In this document: positions 1-12,531 of the stretch, piece by piece
How the letters are laid out: every line of letters begins with the position of its first letter
How positions within the stretch are numbered: position 1 is the first letter of the stretch
NCBI RefSeq assembly: GCF_019175285.1
Contig: NC_056527.1
Coordinates: 111,976,799-112,040,798, forward strand
DNA length: 64,000 nt
Direction of reading: 5' to 3'
DNA from: Sceloporus undulatus
Lineage: Eukaryota > Chordata > Lepidosauria > Squamata > Phrynosomatidae
The notes under the pieces: model-generated
Seen by the model: only the letters and a program-made list of their open reading frames with translations
Database searches by the model: none
What the model was told of the DNA's origin: nothing
Translations under genes and position numbers: made by a program

Positions 1-2352
1 GGCATTTCATAAGAGACTGTCCCATCAGGTGTTCACCCCCTCTGAGGACCCAATGTGGTCCACATCACTTCTGCACCCCTGGGGATACATTTTTATTCAT
101 TAAATATCTACCCTCACTTTCCCTTTAAAAATAGAATTTAATTGGAATAGCAATTACACTGAAATGCAATGAGATAAACAGGCACCACAATTTAAGGGAA
201 GCTAGGGGTATAGGTTACAAAATTGGCTTTCACATCAGCTTTACCTACAGATCAGGCAGAGATGAGGACTGAAAATCATCCTTACTGTCTACGTTACTTA
301 ACTTTATGTATACGTAGTTATGTAACACTATGAGACACCGAGAAATCTTTTTAATGAATTGTGAAGATGTGTATTCAGACACAGACAAGGGTGCCTGATG
401 CACATTGCTGTTTGATGAGCATTGGTGCCTGCTGTGCATTGGTCCTGTTGTGCAATGATCATTTTGCCAGCACAGCTACGTAACAGCCCTCTACCGGATT
501 CCAAAACTACCCAATTATAGTCCCCACATTCCTAAGTTCCCTACAAAGATGTAACTTCCATACAGGAATCTGTCTGGGACTGAATGAGAAAGGACTAGAA
601 TTTAGATGGCTGATATGCAGAAGGTCTTAGCATCATACCCTGGCCTCTCCAGTTCAGCCCCTGGAAGGTCCAGGTAGTAAAAGAAGGCAAAGACTATTTG
701 CCTGAGGAACTAAAAACAGTCAAAGTGGGCAACAGGAGTTGGGGTAAAATTTCAAATAGCAGAACCTAATGCAAGGTGGCTTCCTATGGTCTCCAAAGTT
801 TGATTAGGTCTGAGCTTCTAAGCCTCTGTGGCTGAACAAAACGAGACAAAGTTCTTCCTCAAAGATGACATCAGTTCTCCAAATGTAACCAACAATGGCA
901 AAAAGAACAATGGGAAGTAGTCTGATTACCTGCAGATGGTGCTTGGCAGACCACAGTGTGCAGCAGAACTGGATGGGAGAAATTGGAAGGGGAAGAGTTG
1001 GTTAACTAAGGCTACCAGCTTAAACAGCAGGGGAGGCTTTCCTACAGCAACTCCAGTCATCCTTCATCTCTGGTTATGGTGGCAAGGGCTGATGGAAGCT
1101 GCAGTCCAACTAGCTCTCAAAAAACACAAGTGGTCTACCTCTGCTTCAAGTGACTCGGGGTGTTTTCAGAGGGCCAGCTCCTAGCACAGTTCAAGTGATC
1201 AGTCTTTTTCTCCTTAGTAGTTACATTATTGTATTTTTATCCTGGTGGTTTTGATGGTAACAAAAATCTCAGACAATGCAGAGAGAAAACCACAGGAATG
1301 TTTCACATAGGATGTAATGAAATCTACAGGCCCCTGCATCACATTCAGTGTTGGAGAAAGGGCCATTGATCATTAAAAGTCTAACTTGGAAACACACTTG
1401 ATTTGTTTGTAATTGTGAGTTGTACTTCTCCTAAACCAGACTGTTTGGCTGCAGTTGCATTGATGCCCTGAGACTAAGATTGGGGAGATATTATCCCTCA
1501 AGGTGTTTTGAAGAGCTCCCAGAAGTCTCTCAGTCTTACCAATGGTGAAGGATTATGTGAATTACAGACCACAGTGATAGGAGGCTTTCCCATTCCAGTT
1601 TTTCATCATGGCTTGGAACAATTTCTAACTGAAGAAAGACCTAACCCTTCTGAGAAGTTCATAATTGGAAGCTCTCTCTGGAGCATCAGTTAGGAGCCAA
1701 GAGCCAAGACCCTATTTGTCAGTGTAACCACACGGTGCTATGATGATCAGGATGGACAAAAGCCATTCCTTTCTGGAGATAAAGCTGCCCTGCCATCTCT
1801 TGAGCAACTTGGGAAACATCAGGGCACTGTTATCTCCTGATTGTGACTGCCATCCCCTCCAACAGCAGCTATATTCTGGTCAAAGAAGTGATTTACACCT
1901 ATGTAAGTGACCTTTATAGCAACATAAGTAGTAATAGATTTCCAAGCAATAACAGCAAAGTAGAGAGCCATCCGTCTAATTCACCATGACTATGCCTATA
2001 AGTACTTTTATTCTTATGTTGCTAAATATAAGCACAATGAAGCTTTTGGTGTTAACACCTTCAACATTTCCATCTCCGCCAACAACATCATCTAATTAAT
2101 GTCTACAGCACTTACCACATCTAAGGACATTCCAGTGTCTTTTAGCAAGCATTTTCTTTCCTTTATACAAATATATTTTATTAGTTTAAAAACAAAAACA
2201 AAACAACAAACAATTGTACAAACAAACAAAAGGTATTATCATTACAGTGTTGGACTGTAAATACATCATTATTAATGCTTTAGTATGCATTTTCATATTA
2301 ACTAAAACTTAATAGAAAATAATTGGGATGAGTGTGTTAGAAAGAAGACACT
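1..2352. other. Unassigned non-coding DNA
   Basis: No V2R exon and no open frame that looks like a conserved protein. Around 1070-1140 there is wording common in squamate hAT-like repeats (a stretch resembling 'gatgg-agctgcagtccaac'), too decayed to bound. The stretch 1500-2110 holds short open pieces separated by stops; it could be an old retrocopy, but I do not recognise a parent gene. Confidence 0.4.
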
Positions 2353-2496
2353 AGAGCAGTGATTCCCATACTCTGGTCTTCCAGATGTTTTGGACTTCAG
2401 CTCCCAGAATTCCTGACAGTTGGTCAAGCTGACTGGGGCTTCTGGGTGATGAAATCCAAAACAGCTGGAGGACCAAAGTTTGGGAACCACTGCTCT
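2353..2496. mobile_element. Palindromic MITE, hAT-like ends
   Basis: The two halves are near-perfect reverse complements. The left end reads AGAGCAGTGATTCCCA and the right end, reversed, AGAGCAGTGGTTCCCAAAC. The CAGTG-TTCCCAAAC terminus resembles hAT non-autonomous elements. It is about 144 bp, too short to encode a transposase. I could not identify a clean 8-bp target duplication. Confidence 0.7.
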
Positions 2497-2999
2497 TGAT
2501 AATAGTTTTCTTTATATATTTGGAGTTGAGGAGCATAAGAGGAATTTTGAGGACGTATCAACATACCTAGCATAGGAAGTAGAAGGTTAACGTCCATTTT
2601 AAGATTTGGGATTTCTCTCCAGCTACAGCTCTTCAGAAACAATCCTTTGGTTCTTCCAGTGATAAAGGCAGTGTTTCTCTCCAAAGCAGACTGTAAGTAG
2701 TATCTCTTAGATGGCATCAAAGCATAATCACGGAAGTACAGATTTGCACAATCACACTGGTGGGAAATGCTACCCAGCAAGGGAAGTCAGTCACAGATCC
2801 AATGATGCACCACAGTGCTTGAAACAGAAAGTGTCAGTATGAGAACCAATCTGTAAGAGTCAACAGATGGTCTAAGTTGCTAACCACTTTTCATCAAATT
2901 CCTGTTTTGCTGTTATGTTCATTACACAATCCCTCAAACCTCCCCACTTTTGGTTAACCAGACTTGGGTCTAAACTGCACTGCAGAGATAATGCACTAT

Positions 3000-3395
3000 T
3001 GCTTCTCTCAATGTAGACACTACACTCCTATTAATGCAGCCTAGAACCACACTGGTTTTTTAAGCTACCACATCACATTGCTGACTCATGTTCAGCTTGT
3101 GTTCTGCTAAAACTTCTAGATCCCTTTGTACTGTTGTCAAGCCAGTTGTCACCCAAATGTGTGTCTTTCATTTTTTTTCTGTGTAAGAACTGTAGTACTC
3201 TTCATTTCTCTCTGTTGCAATTCATTTTGTTAGTTTGGGCTCAGCTTTCTAATTTGATTGGGTCTTTTTGAATTCTGACCCTCTCCTCTAGGTTAGCAGC
3301 TACACCTCCTAGTTTGGTGTAATCTGCACATTTCCATCTCCTGTGTCCCATTTGCCACATAATCTGTGCATGTGGAAATTCCGTGTATTATTCCT
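3000..3395 (-). mobile_element. CR1 LINE fragment
   Basis: Read on the minus strand this matches the part of CR1 just upstream of its 3' region. The plus strand shows the familiar run 'gcagcctagaaccacactgg', then 'ctagatccctttgtactg' and 'ttcattttgttagtttggg'. The same block recurs in the CR1 copy near 57330-57440. It is truncated at both ends and diverged. Confidence 0.7.
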
Positions 3396-3847
3396 ATGCT
3401 TGGCTCTCCAGTTCCTTGAATTGTAGAGTATGCATATCAATTGTCCGCATTTATTATGTGCATTTGAGGCTAAGCATAAAACACTCCCTATGATTTAGCC
3501 TGTTTTGCACTTTCCCTCCACCCAACAGTGAGATACTGCAAGTCCATTGTCCCCAGACTGTGTTTCTTTTGGTGGAAAGAACATGAGATACGTGCAAATT
3601 TTTTAAATTTATTTATGTCTTTATATATGTCTGTTGCCTCCTCTTTGTTTCCTCTTTCCTTTCTCTCTCTCTTTGTGTGAGTGTGTATGTAGTGGTGGTG
3701 GTGATGATGATTCAGTAATAAAAGGTAGGCAACATTTTGACCTCCATATGCTTTTGACACTGAGTTCCATCGCTTCTGATTATTCACCATGTTGACTGGG
3801 GCTGATAAAAGCTGAATTTCAATAACCTCTGGAAGATATCAGGGGTA

Positions 3848-4030
3848 TATCTACACTGTAGGAATAATGCAGTTTGATACCACTTTAGGCACTGTAGCTC
3901 CATCTATGGAATCTTTTGATTTGTAGTTTTGTGAGATGTATAGGGTGTTCTCTCTCAGAGAGCTCTGGTGCCACATAAGCATAGGATGGAGCCATGACAG
4001 TTATAAAGTTGTCAAACTGCATTAATTCAG
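3848..4030. mobile_element. Palindromic MITE, family A
   Basis: Inverted-repeat element that opens 'atctacactgtaggaata' followed by an 'atgcagtttga' block, and closes with the reverse complement of that block. The centre reads 'tttgtagttttgtgaga...ctctggtgcc'. At least five other copies occur in the window (6965, 25202, 27543, 44650, 45319). It has no coding capacity. This copy lies 70 bp past the stop codon of V2R-A. Confidence 0.75.
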
Positions 4031-4100
4031 CCAGCAGCCTCAGAGAGACTGACATTGAAATAATATTTACACAACACTTAAAATGTTTATAGGAAGAGTA

Positions 4101-7100
4101 TCAAGTGGACTTGTAGCTCCTTGTTTTTTTTCTCCTCGTTAGATACTCCTTGTGATTTAGCTCAGGCCTCAGCAATATGACATAGCATTTGGGGAAAAAG
4201 ATACATCCTAGCAACCCAGCACTGGAGGCTAAAATGGAGAAGATCTCCACAGCCACCATGTATTTCCCCTTGGTGCTCAAGTAGGCTGGAACGAAGGACA
4301 CCCAAACACTGCAGAAGACCAGCATGCTGAAGGTGATGAACTTGGCTTCATTGAAACTGTCAGGTAAGTTCCTAGACAGGAAGGCCACAGTGAAGCTGAC
4401 TGCAGATAAACAGCCCATGAAACCCAAGACACAATAAAACATAGCAACATGCCCTTCATTGCATTCCAGTATGATCTCCTCTGTGAAAGAGTTCATGTCA
4501 GCATCTGGGAAAGGAGGTGAGAATCCTAGCCAAAATGCAGAAATGCCTGTTTGGATAAGGGAACAGGAAAGGACGATGAAAGTTGCCAGTCTTTTTCCTA
4601 CCCATTTGCTCCTTCTAGATCCTGGGTTGGTGGCCAAAAATGCCAGAACCACCAGAACAGTTTTGGCCAATATGCAAGAAACAGCCACAGAAAAGATTAT
4701 ACCAAAGGACACTTGTCTCAGAAGGCAGGTCACTTCTCCCGGTTGGCCAAGGAACAGTAATGAACAGAGGAAACAGAGGAGGAGGGAGATGAGGAGTGTG
4801 TAGCTGAGACTTCGGTTGTTGGCTTTGACAATGGGAGTGTCTTTGTGCTTCATAAAAGTTCCTAGAACCAATGCAGTGATAAAAGAAAACAAGAAAGCAC
4901 ACAAAGTGATACTGATCCCCAAAGAATCTTCATAAGACAGAAAGCTTACTCCCTTAGGGATACATCCATTTTGATTCTGGTTTGGGTACTGATCTTCTGA
5001 ACATTCAGTACAAGCATCCATATCTGTGAAATTAAGAGTTAAATTTGTCTCAGTGCCACTTCTTGTTATTCTTGCTCAATAGGAGGCCATGACGTGGTCT
5101 CCTAGTTGTTACTACTAGCAGTACAGTCAGAGAAAGTAGGAGTTTTACCTTATCCATGGGATGGGGACAAGGGATATTTTCCCTTATAAGTGTGCCAAAC
5201 TGATGGTTGATAGATTGACACCCACCTTACTCACATCAGAAGCTGATACTGGCATCACATTCTACTGTGATGAAATGAGGAGACTACTTTCTTCAGCTTA
5301 AGGCTTGACTTCCAATATGGAAGATCTCAGAGATAATAGTCCAACAGTTAGTAGTGTTAAAGGTATGAATTGGGGTGGGGGTGTGATTTAACTCATGTCA
5401 TTTGACAATATCCCCACTAGGCAACCAAAGTCCAGTTCAAATCTATGCATGCCTACTCAGAAGTAATGTTCATGGCAAGTTCCTTGGACTACAAACTAAA
5501 GTTTCATTCCATTAAAAAGATCTTCTAAAACTTTAAATGGTCTGTTGTCTCCAGTCACTACTCAGTGACAACAGATAAATTATTGGGAGTACATTGATTT
5601 GTTGGATGGTCCTTGTGGTCTCTTCAAACTCTTTTAAGTCTCAGATTTTGTGTAGTATTGGGGGGGGGGGGTGGCAGAAAAGCGAAGAAGGAGTGAAGAA
5701 ATCTCCTTTTGTTAGTCTAGCTGCCAAGAGATTTCAAATCAGATTTTAAAAAATACTTATGCTAAAAGCTTTCTGTATGGAAAGTAATTTCCATACCCAG
5801 AAATCAGTAAAGGTGATAACATAAATAACCTGGCAATGATAAACTAATTAATTTAATAGATGCAAGGTTTTGTAAAGTGTAGTGTTACCCCCAAAACAAT
5901 AGCCCTGAAACTGTATCAGTAAAGCCTCCAAATTGACATGACTAATCTAGTCTGGAGCTAGCATCTGACATCATCTCAAAATTCTTCTCAGTCTCTTAGA
6001 ATTTCCTCTAATTTTTAATGGGTTTAAAAAGGCTATGGAGATTATTGCACTTATTAAAAACCCAACTGCTCCCCAACAGAATACAGTCAGGTTATGGGTT
6101 GCTACCACATATTATCAGACTTAATTTGCTGCTGATTCTACCAGGTGATTACAACCTGGTGGCATCCCAGGTCCCAGGCATGTTTTTGAGATCATTTTTC
6201 AAAGACGGCAAGTTCCCCTTTTGGAAAAGTGGGACCAGGGAGGCAGCTAGTTGCAATCGCCCAGCAGAATCGATGATGAATTAAGTCTGGTAATACCCAG
6301 TAGCACCCTGCAACCTGACTGTATTACATTGGGGAGCAGTCAAGTTTTTAGTAAGTGCAATAATCTCCTATATAGTGCATCACTTACCATTCAGATCTGA
6401 AAACTTCCCTTCTTGACATGGAATACAATCATAGCAGCAAAAGGGCTCACCCTCCTTCTTGATTTTCTGATAACCAGGTTGACAGTAGTCATTACACAGA
6501 GAAATGGGAGGCACCTAGTCATAAAGAGAATATGCCGTACATTAGATGCTTTTAGGATTTTTGCATACAGGAGCAGCTATGCTGACAATTAAATAAAATC
6601 CAGAATTCAAAACATATGTTTGTGTATTTTGCTAACTAGAAGATACAAAAAACATTATGCTGAGCAAGTGGAGATCTGTCTTTCTTCAACTGATGTATGA
6701 ATAAAAAAAGGTGGTTACTGGTACAGAATAATACATTTATGTAGAGCGTGCTTGGTGTGGTATCTTGTAAGAATTTTACTTAGTGGAGGAGCTATAATAT
6801 TTCCAATATATTGCCTTATTTTATTATCTCATGCTTCCTCAAATAAAGAATTCACTCACTCAGCATGCTGTTTCAAAAGTCACTAGCATCATGATAGTAA
6901 TGGAAGATTATGTAAACAATATCTTCCTTTGCTCACCTTCAAATCTGTTCCATGAAAATCTGAGTGCATCTACACTGCAAAAGTAATGCAGTTTGATACT
7001 ACTTTGTGTTGTAGCTCCATCCTATGGAATCATGGAATTTGCAGTTTTACAAGGTCTTTGCCAAAGTGTGCTAGTACCCCAGAAAACCACAAATCCCACT

Positions 7101-9177
7101 CAAATTCTGTAGGATGGAGCCATGGCAATTATTTCTATAGTGTAGATGCACCCTCTTAATGGATTTTCTTTTAATCTGCCTAGTTTTGGTAGTTTTATTT
7201 TAAACAAATGTGTACATTGATGGACATTTTAATGGATGCATGACTCCATTGACTAAAACATGTTTGCACACATTTTAAAAGAGCCTTTGCATGTACTCAA
7301 ATTCATATTTCTTTATCACACAGACTGTATTGCAAGCCTAGAGCTCTACAAATTTATAACCCCAAATTGTTCAATCTGGACAAGTGTTCCATCTGGACAG
7401 TGTGAAACTTGGTAAACATATTGTTAAAAATCAGGATATATAAGAGAACACATTTTGTGCACTTTAAACTAATGTTCACCCAGTCCAGTATACGATCCAT
7501 AGCTTATGGGGGAAAAAAGGGTGCTTGTTTTCCTACCTGCATCAGATCTCCATGCCAATGAATCCTCTCTTCATCAAGGGTGAGCTCTTTCCCACAAGGA
7601 GCCTTATGATCCAGCCTTCCAACTGTGACTCTAAGGTAAGAATTATTTTGGAAAGTGACCAGGTTCGTAATATCAAATCCAGCTTCTAATTCTCCATGTT
7701 CATTGAACACCACTTCATCTCCAGCACTGTTGTTAAATGAAATCCTCTGAAGCCATGAGTGGAGCTTGGTAGAAAGAAAGAATCATTATAATCTATATGA
7801 GGCATATAAACCTTTTGACTATTTCCACTAAGATGTTTCAAATACTTTTGGGAAATGGCATATGCATGCCTTAGCCACTGCACACCACATCGGCATATAT
7901 GTCACTAAGATCACTAAGACATTACCTGCCAGGGTTCCACTTTTAGAGGTGTCCACCTGTCTTCACCTCTCATCACTCTGTGGCTTGATTTAGATGAGTG
8001 CATGTTATGCAAGGCATGTGCCACAACATAGACAGCATTATAGACACTGTAGCTGTGGCCAGTCATGCTCATTTCAAAAAATGTCACAGGAAGAGTCTCT
8101 AGCATTTCATCTCCAATACATGTGTCAACAGTATGTGTAGGCTCAATAGAGTTGGAAACCAGACAATCGAATGCTTGTTCCCAAAAATCACTGATAAAGC
8201 CATCTCCATTAGCTGCAGATGGTTCAACTGTCTGAAGAAATTCTTGGAAGCCTTGAACCTCTTTTGTGTGAACTATGAAGGAAATAGCCCCATGAAACAT
8301 TTGTATATTATAACTATTTTGCAATGTATTAAATGTGAAATCAATTTGGGCAGTTGTAATCCACACCTTCCCAGAAGATTTCTTCTTGTTGTTAGAAGGA
8401 TCTACAAGATGATTAATCACTTCTCTCACAAACATAACAGTTGCTAGTGTTCTTATGGTCACACTTTCCCCATAGATAACAACACCATTGGCTTTGCTCT
8501 CCATGAAAAGGGGAATATAATTGAGAATGCCGTTGATCATTTCATTTATTCCAAGGTACAATCGGGGATTTTTTGGATAACTTTCAGTGAAAGCAGAACA
8601 GATTTGATTCTGGGAAAGCATAGGTTCCAAAGCCACCAAGAAATGTTCTCCACTGTCATTTTCAATAACAATGAGCCCTACCCATTTCCATCTGAAATGC
8701 AAAAGGAGCTGGACAATTCCCCGGTACTGAAGGGCTTCATTGGGAACCATGCGATAAAAAGGAGGGAAATGGTATTCATCTCTCAATGATGGTTCAAAAG
8801 AACCATAGGAAATCTAGAAGGGGAAAAATTGCAAACATTTGAGAGCAGAAATACAAGGAGTTTCTGAACACCTTTTCACACATTAGTTGGAGTAATCAGG
8901 AACCATTTTGTTTATCCTGTCACTGCACCATTCCAAATGCCTAAAATAGCATTAGCATTGCAAAGTTGATTCAGCTGTGGTCCTAAAGTCAAGAGACTTC
9001 TTGTGCATTTGGTATTATTTGCTAGACCACCATACAGAGTGGCATCTGATGGAAAACCCATCTTACACTTTTCTGCAACTCTGCAGACCCCATTTTTCCT
9101 TTCTTTGTTCTCTCACATTTCTGCCTTTCAGGCTACTGAAAAATCCCCATGAACTTGCTAGCAAGGAGGGAAAGGAA

Positions 9178-9220
<43 letters not shown>

Positions 9221-11105
9221 TTAGAAGAGATCCTCATGGTTCCCAACCATAGGTTCTACCTGAGGTATCTTGTAAAGGCCCAACACTTCTGCCATATGTG
9301 AGGTGGTATCAGAATCAAGTCCTCCAATAGTAGCCACAAGATTTTTCTGGCTGCCACATTTGTAGCTGGGAAGAAACTGTTTTGATTTGTAGAGTAAATC
9401 CAGAACAGCATGATAAGTCATCTTTGCATTGGAGTAGCTGTCATAGATGTGGAATCCAAGGGTGATATTGGGCAAGATCTTTGGATTCTCATTGATTTCC
9501 TTAATGGCAAACACCAAGGCTAAGATGTGCTGGTAGAACTTTGTTGTCACTCTGAAAAAACAAGCAGGTGACTGTATGTTGAGGAACATCTCATACACAG
9601 GAGATCATTATATTTATGCTAATAGTTCATTCTCACACTAATGGATACAGTTGCCTGAACCAAATGAGAAGGCACCTGTCCCATTCTCCTACTACAACAG
9701 AATTCAGAATGCCAAAAGTGCAGTAGCCAAAGGACAAGCGGTGTCTCATAGCAAAAACTCAGGGATCAGGATCTGTAAATCAAAGCAGACCCCAAGTAGG
9801 AGCAGTAAGATATCAGAGTCAAGAAACAGTCCAGGGTCATAAGTCACAGGATCGTACCTCACATTAGACACAGGCTAAGAGAAAACCAAGATTTCCCCCC
9901 AAGCAAACCAAACACAGAAAGGCCCTGGACTTGTAAAGCCAGTCAACTCAGCCCCACCCAACTTGCAGAACATATTTCAAAAGGGCATTTCCCAGCTGTG
10001 TGGGCACAGCCTCTCACTTCACCTGTGGAGGAAGGACTGGATTTGTACCCAACACCAAAGTCTTCACCTTTCCCAAGGACTTGGAGCTTTCTCTTCTACC
10101 TCCTCCTCCTCTGGAGACCTCAGGTGGCTGTCAAACTGAGCTCGGGGAGGGAACGGCCTCACTAGGCTTGTTTCATCTTATGAATGAAGGGAGAAGCATG
10201 ACAGCACCATCCAGGAGAATTGTCTGCCTCAGAGTGTCTCCTGATGGATCCTTCTTATAAATCTGTACATGTAGTGTAGGTTGACAAAGCAGTAAGCAGC
10301 TTACAATTTGGCCTGAATCATACTGTTCATGAAACGAGGCCAGGATTGCTTGCACTTTGTTGATCCTGAATTCAATGAGACTTAGGAAAGTCATGATTGA
10401 AATCCTGTTGATATCAGCAGGAACAATGTGCACTTGAGTCATGGAACACACAAACTCATATGCAGGCAATGACTTCAAGTGTCTCCCTAGTTTCCATGCA
10501 AAGATATAGAGCTGCTTTACTGTTTGTACTAATTATGATGCAGATCGAAAGAGATCGGTTATTTTAATCTTCAGTTTTATTATCATGATATGGTGAGGAC
10601 TATCCTATATTTGACTGCTGTTATGCAGCTTAAAATCAGGGACTCAAGTAGAATAGCCTGATAATCTATTGTTGGTGAGTTTTACATTTAGAAGGTGTGG
10701 TATATACCTAAGAAGAGACTTGCTGGATCAGACCAAAGGCCTATCAAGTATAGCTTCTTTTTTCAAGTATAGTGACAAACAGAAGTCTCCAGTATTCCAC
10801 AAGGAGGATATGAGGGCATTACTCCACTTCCAACATTGTTCCCCAGTAAATGATGTTCATAATGCCTCTGATAGTGGAAACAGGGAACAGCCACGTTGAT
10901 TGGTAGCCACTGATAGTCTTATCCTCCAGAAACCTGTCTAATCCACATTTAATTCACACAAAGGGAGCCCTGTGGCACAGTAGTTAAATGGCGGTACTGC
11001 AGCCACAATGTTGCGAGTTCAATCCCACAGGGCTCCAGGTTGACTCAGCCTTCCATCCTTTCATAGGATGGTAAAATGAGTACCCAGCTTGTTGGGGGCA
11101 ATGGC

Positions 11106-11156
<51 letters not shown>

Positions 11157-12531
11157 NNNNNNNNNNGTCTTTCCCCAGAACTGGAACTCAGAGTGACTTC
11201 ACAATAGTAAAAAAAAATACAATTGAAAACATAGAAAAGAGGTACATTAAAAAAGAATTAAATTATGACAGTGTTAAAATAGATAGCTGTTAAAAGAACA
11301 AAAGATAAAACTGTATAAAACTGCTTACATGTTGTAAACTGCTTAGAGAGTATGTAGTTCACTATGAAGTGGTATAGAAATGTAATTGCTATCGCTATTG
11401 CTATTTAAAGTCTTTCGCTACATCTCACCACATCTGGTTCCAGACCCCCGCTCCCCATGGATACCAATATATCCGTGGATGTTCAAGTCCCATTAAATAC
11501 AATGATAGAATAAAACTGTGTCCCTTATATAAAACAAAACAATCAAGGTTTGCTTTTCTGGATAAATAAACTTTGAATATCTTCCACCATTGAATATTTG
11601 GTATTATGAGAAGAACAAAAACTTCTCTGACAATTTTCCCTATGGGATTCATAATTAATTTTAATTATAAATTACTGTCGAGTACACCTTTGTCGGCTAC
11701 TTTTTTCCTTATAAAGGAGTTAATCCCCTCAAACTGCAAACTACCATATCAGCCAGTGACCAGAACTATATGAAGTATTGCAATAATATTCATAACATAC
11801 ATTTTTGTCAAAGCACAATGGTATTAACTATTTCATTTGAACTCCCTTCTTTATGTTTCTTGGCAATGAATTAACCTTTTCATACGAAATACACATTGAA
11901 TTGAAATATTCATTGAACTATCCATTAAAACCACAAGATGTCTACCTTGATCAGTCACCACCAGCTGAAACTTGCTGAGGATACTGTTGATGGCCAAGAA
12001 GACAATCAAATGGATCATTGAACAGAACTCTCCCTGAAAGCCAACATGACTAAATTGAGCATGTCATACTTTGGACATATTATGAGAAGAAATGAATAAT
12101 TAGAAAAGACAATGATGCTAAGGAGGCAGTAGAAAGAGAGAAAGACCACATGCCAAATAGTTAGATTTGATCAGAGAGGCATGAGTCTGAGCCTGCAAGA
12201 CCTGAGAAGAATAGTGGGGGATTGTGGGGTGGTGGGCTTGGAGATGTCTCATCCACAGGGTCACTATGGGTGGAGTTTGACTGGAAGGCAGTTAACAACA
12301 ACAATAATGAATACCTTACATTGGAGTAATAATCCAGTCTTGAGAAGGATGTTTCTTAAAGGAAATCCCCAATAACATAAAGTTGATGTGAGACATAATT
12401 CCACCGATAAGAATTTCACCTGGCTGGTACCACTCCTGTGGGATAAGAAGGGGATCGTTTCCAGAGCATTTTGCAGAATGTCCTTTGCACACAGTGCAAG
12501 AGAGAAGAAGAAGCAGGAGCAGCAACAACAT
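4101..12531 (-). CDS. Vomeronasal type-2 receptor A, complete, six exons
   Basis: Family-C GPCR expected in vomeronasal sensory neurons as a pheromone or prey-odour receptor. Exons in gene order: 12320-12531, 9260-9551, 7926-8813, 7537-7764, 6388-6514, 4101-5023. All introns are GT-AG and the total is 2670 bp (889 aa). The ATG at 12531 starts a signal peptide ([14 protein letters not shown]); frames further upstream lack a suitable ATG. Residues about 20-540 form the Venus-flytrap domain ('[14 protein letters not shown]' in exon 2). Exon 5 encodes the cysteine-rich linker with FCCYDCIPC. Exon 6 (about 583-889) encodes seven helices with [12 protein letters not shown] at TM6 and ends [15 protein letters not shown]. 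Its exon 3 is longer than in the neighbours (888 bp) and opens [10 protein letters not shown], unlike V2R-B to E, so A belongs to another V2R subfamily. No stop or frameshift is present. Promoter not identified. Confidence 0.95.
5660..5671. repeat. Poly-G tract of 12
   Basis: Run of 12 G on the plus strand in intron 5 of V2R-A. A run this long is prone to sequencing error, so its exact length is uncertain. Confidence 0.8.
6037..6368. mobile_element. Palindromic MITE, family B
   Basis: Begins GGAGATTATTGCAC and ends with its exact reverse complement GTGCAATAATCTCC. The inverted arms extend inward ('aactgctccccaaca' against 'tggggagcagtcaag'). The flanks read TAT on both sides, suggesting a 3-bp target duplication. 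It lies in intron 5 of V2R-A. The copy at 40708 shares the termini but has a different interior. Confidence 0.75.
6965..7150. mobile_element. Palindromic MITE, family A
   Basis: Terminal arms read tgcatctacact and, at the other end, agtgtagatgca. The interior carries the 'atgcagtttgatac' block of family A. Lies in intron 4 of V2R-A. Confidence 0.8.
9179..9216. repeat. (AC)n microsatellite
   Basis: About 19 uninterrupted AC units, 44 bp past the donor site of exon 2 (9260) inside intron 2 of V2R-A. Confidence 0.95.
9600..10689. other. Unassigned part of V2R-A intron 1
   Basis: No exon and no repeat I can name. The part at 9650-10250 is richer in C and purines than its surroundings and may be an old interspersed repeat. 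I see no terminal repeats and no coding domain. Confidence 0.35.
10690..10960. mobile_element. CR1/L3-like LINE 3' fragment
   Basis: Carries the string 'tgctggatcagaccaaagg', followed by decayed wording and 'cctctgatagtggaaacagg', then 'ccagaaacctgtctaatcc'. This is a widespread vertebrate CR1/L3-type fragment. A second copy is at 53265. Orientation and family are from memory, so the exact family is uncertain. Confidence 0.55.
10963..11103 (+). mobile_element. tRNA-headed SINE
   Basis: Starts 'gggagccctgtggcacagta', which matches a polymerase III A box, followed by a B box (ggttgcgagttcaatccc allowing one change). It then has 'ggtaaaatgagtacccagc' and 'ttgggggcaatggctta', standard for a squamate tRNA-derived SINE. 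It runs into a (TTA)n tail. It is not a functional tRNA, because no cloverleaf closes around the boxes. Confidence 0.75.
11106..11166. repeat. (TTA)n tract ending in assembly gap
   Basis: About 17 TTA units follow the SINE, then ten N from 11157 to 11166. The true repeat length and any missing sequence are unknown. Confidence 0.95.
11310..11406 (+). mobile_element. SINE/LINE 3' tail
   Basis: The string 'gttgtaaactgcttagagag', then 'ctatgaagtggtatagaaat' and a (tgctat)n ending, is a typical 3' tail of squamate SINEs and L2/CR1-type LINEs. It may be the tail of the SINE on the other side of the gap or a separate copy. Confidence 0.55.
11428..11612. mobile_element. Tigger/pogo-like MITE, partial
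   Basis: Shares 'gataccaa', 'gtggatg-tcaagtcccatt', 'cccttatataaaa' and 'caaggtttgctttt' with the more complete copy at 45911-46138. It lacks the terminal CAGT ends. Confidence 0.6.
11990..12312 (+). mobile_element. RTE/BovB LINE 3' end
   Basis: Contains the BovB 3' signature: 'tttggacatattatgagaag', 'agaaaagacaatgatgctaa', and a closing 'ggtcactatgggtggagttt' running into 'ggcagttaacaacaacaata'. It is inserted in intron 1 of V2R-A, antisense to the gene, with its end only about 8 bp from the exon 1 donor. Confidence 0.8.

Noticed and set aside
1508-2110. Retrocopy of a host gene
   Set aside because: Some open stretches exist, but I could not match them to any protein family, and there is no poly-A tail or target duplication that I can see.
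10963-11103. tRNA gene
   Set aside because: A and B boxes are present, but the sequence does not fold into a tRNA, continues into a SINE body and ends in a repeat tail.
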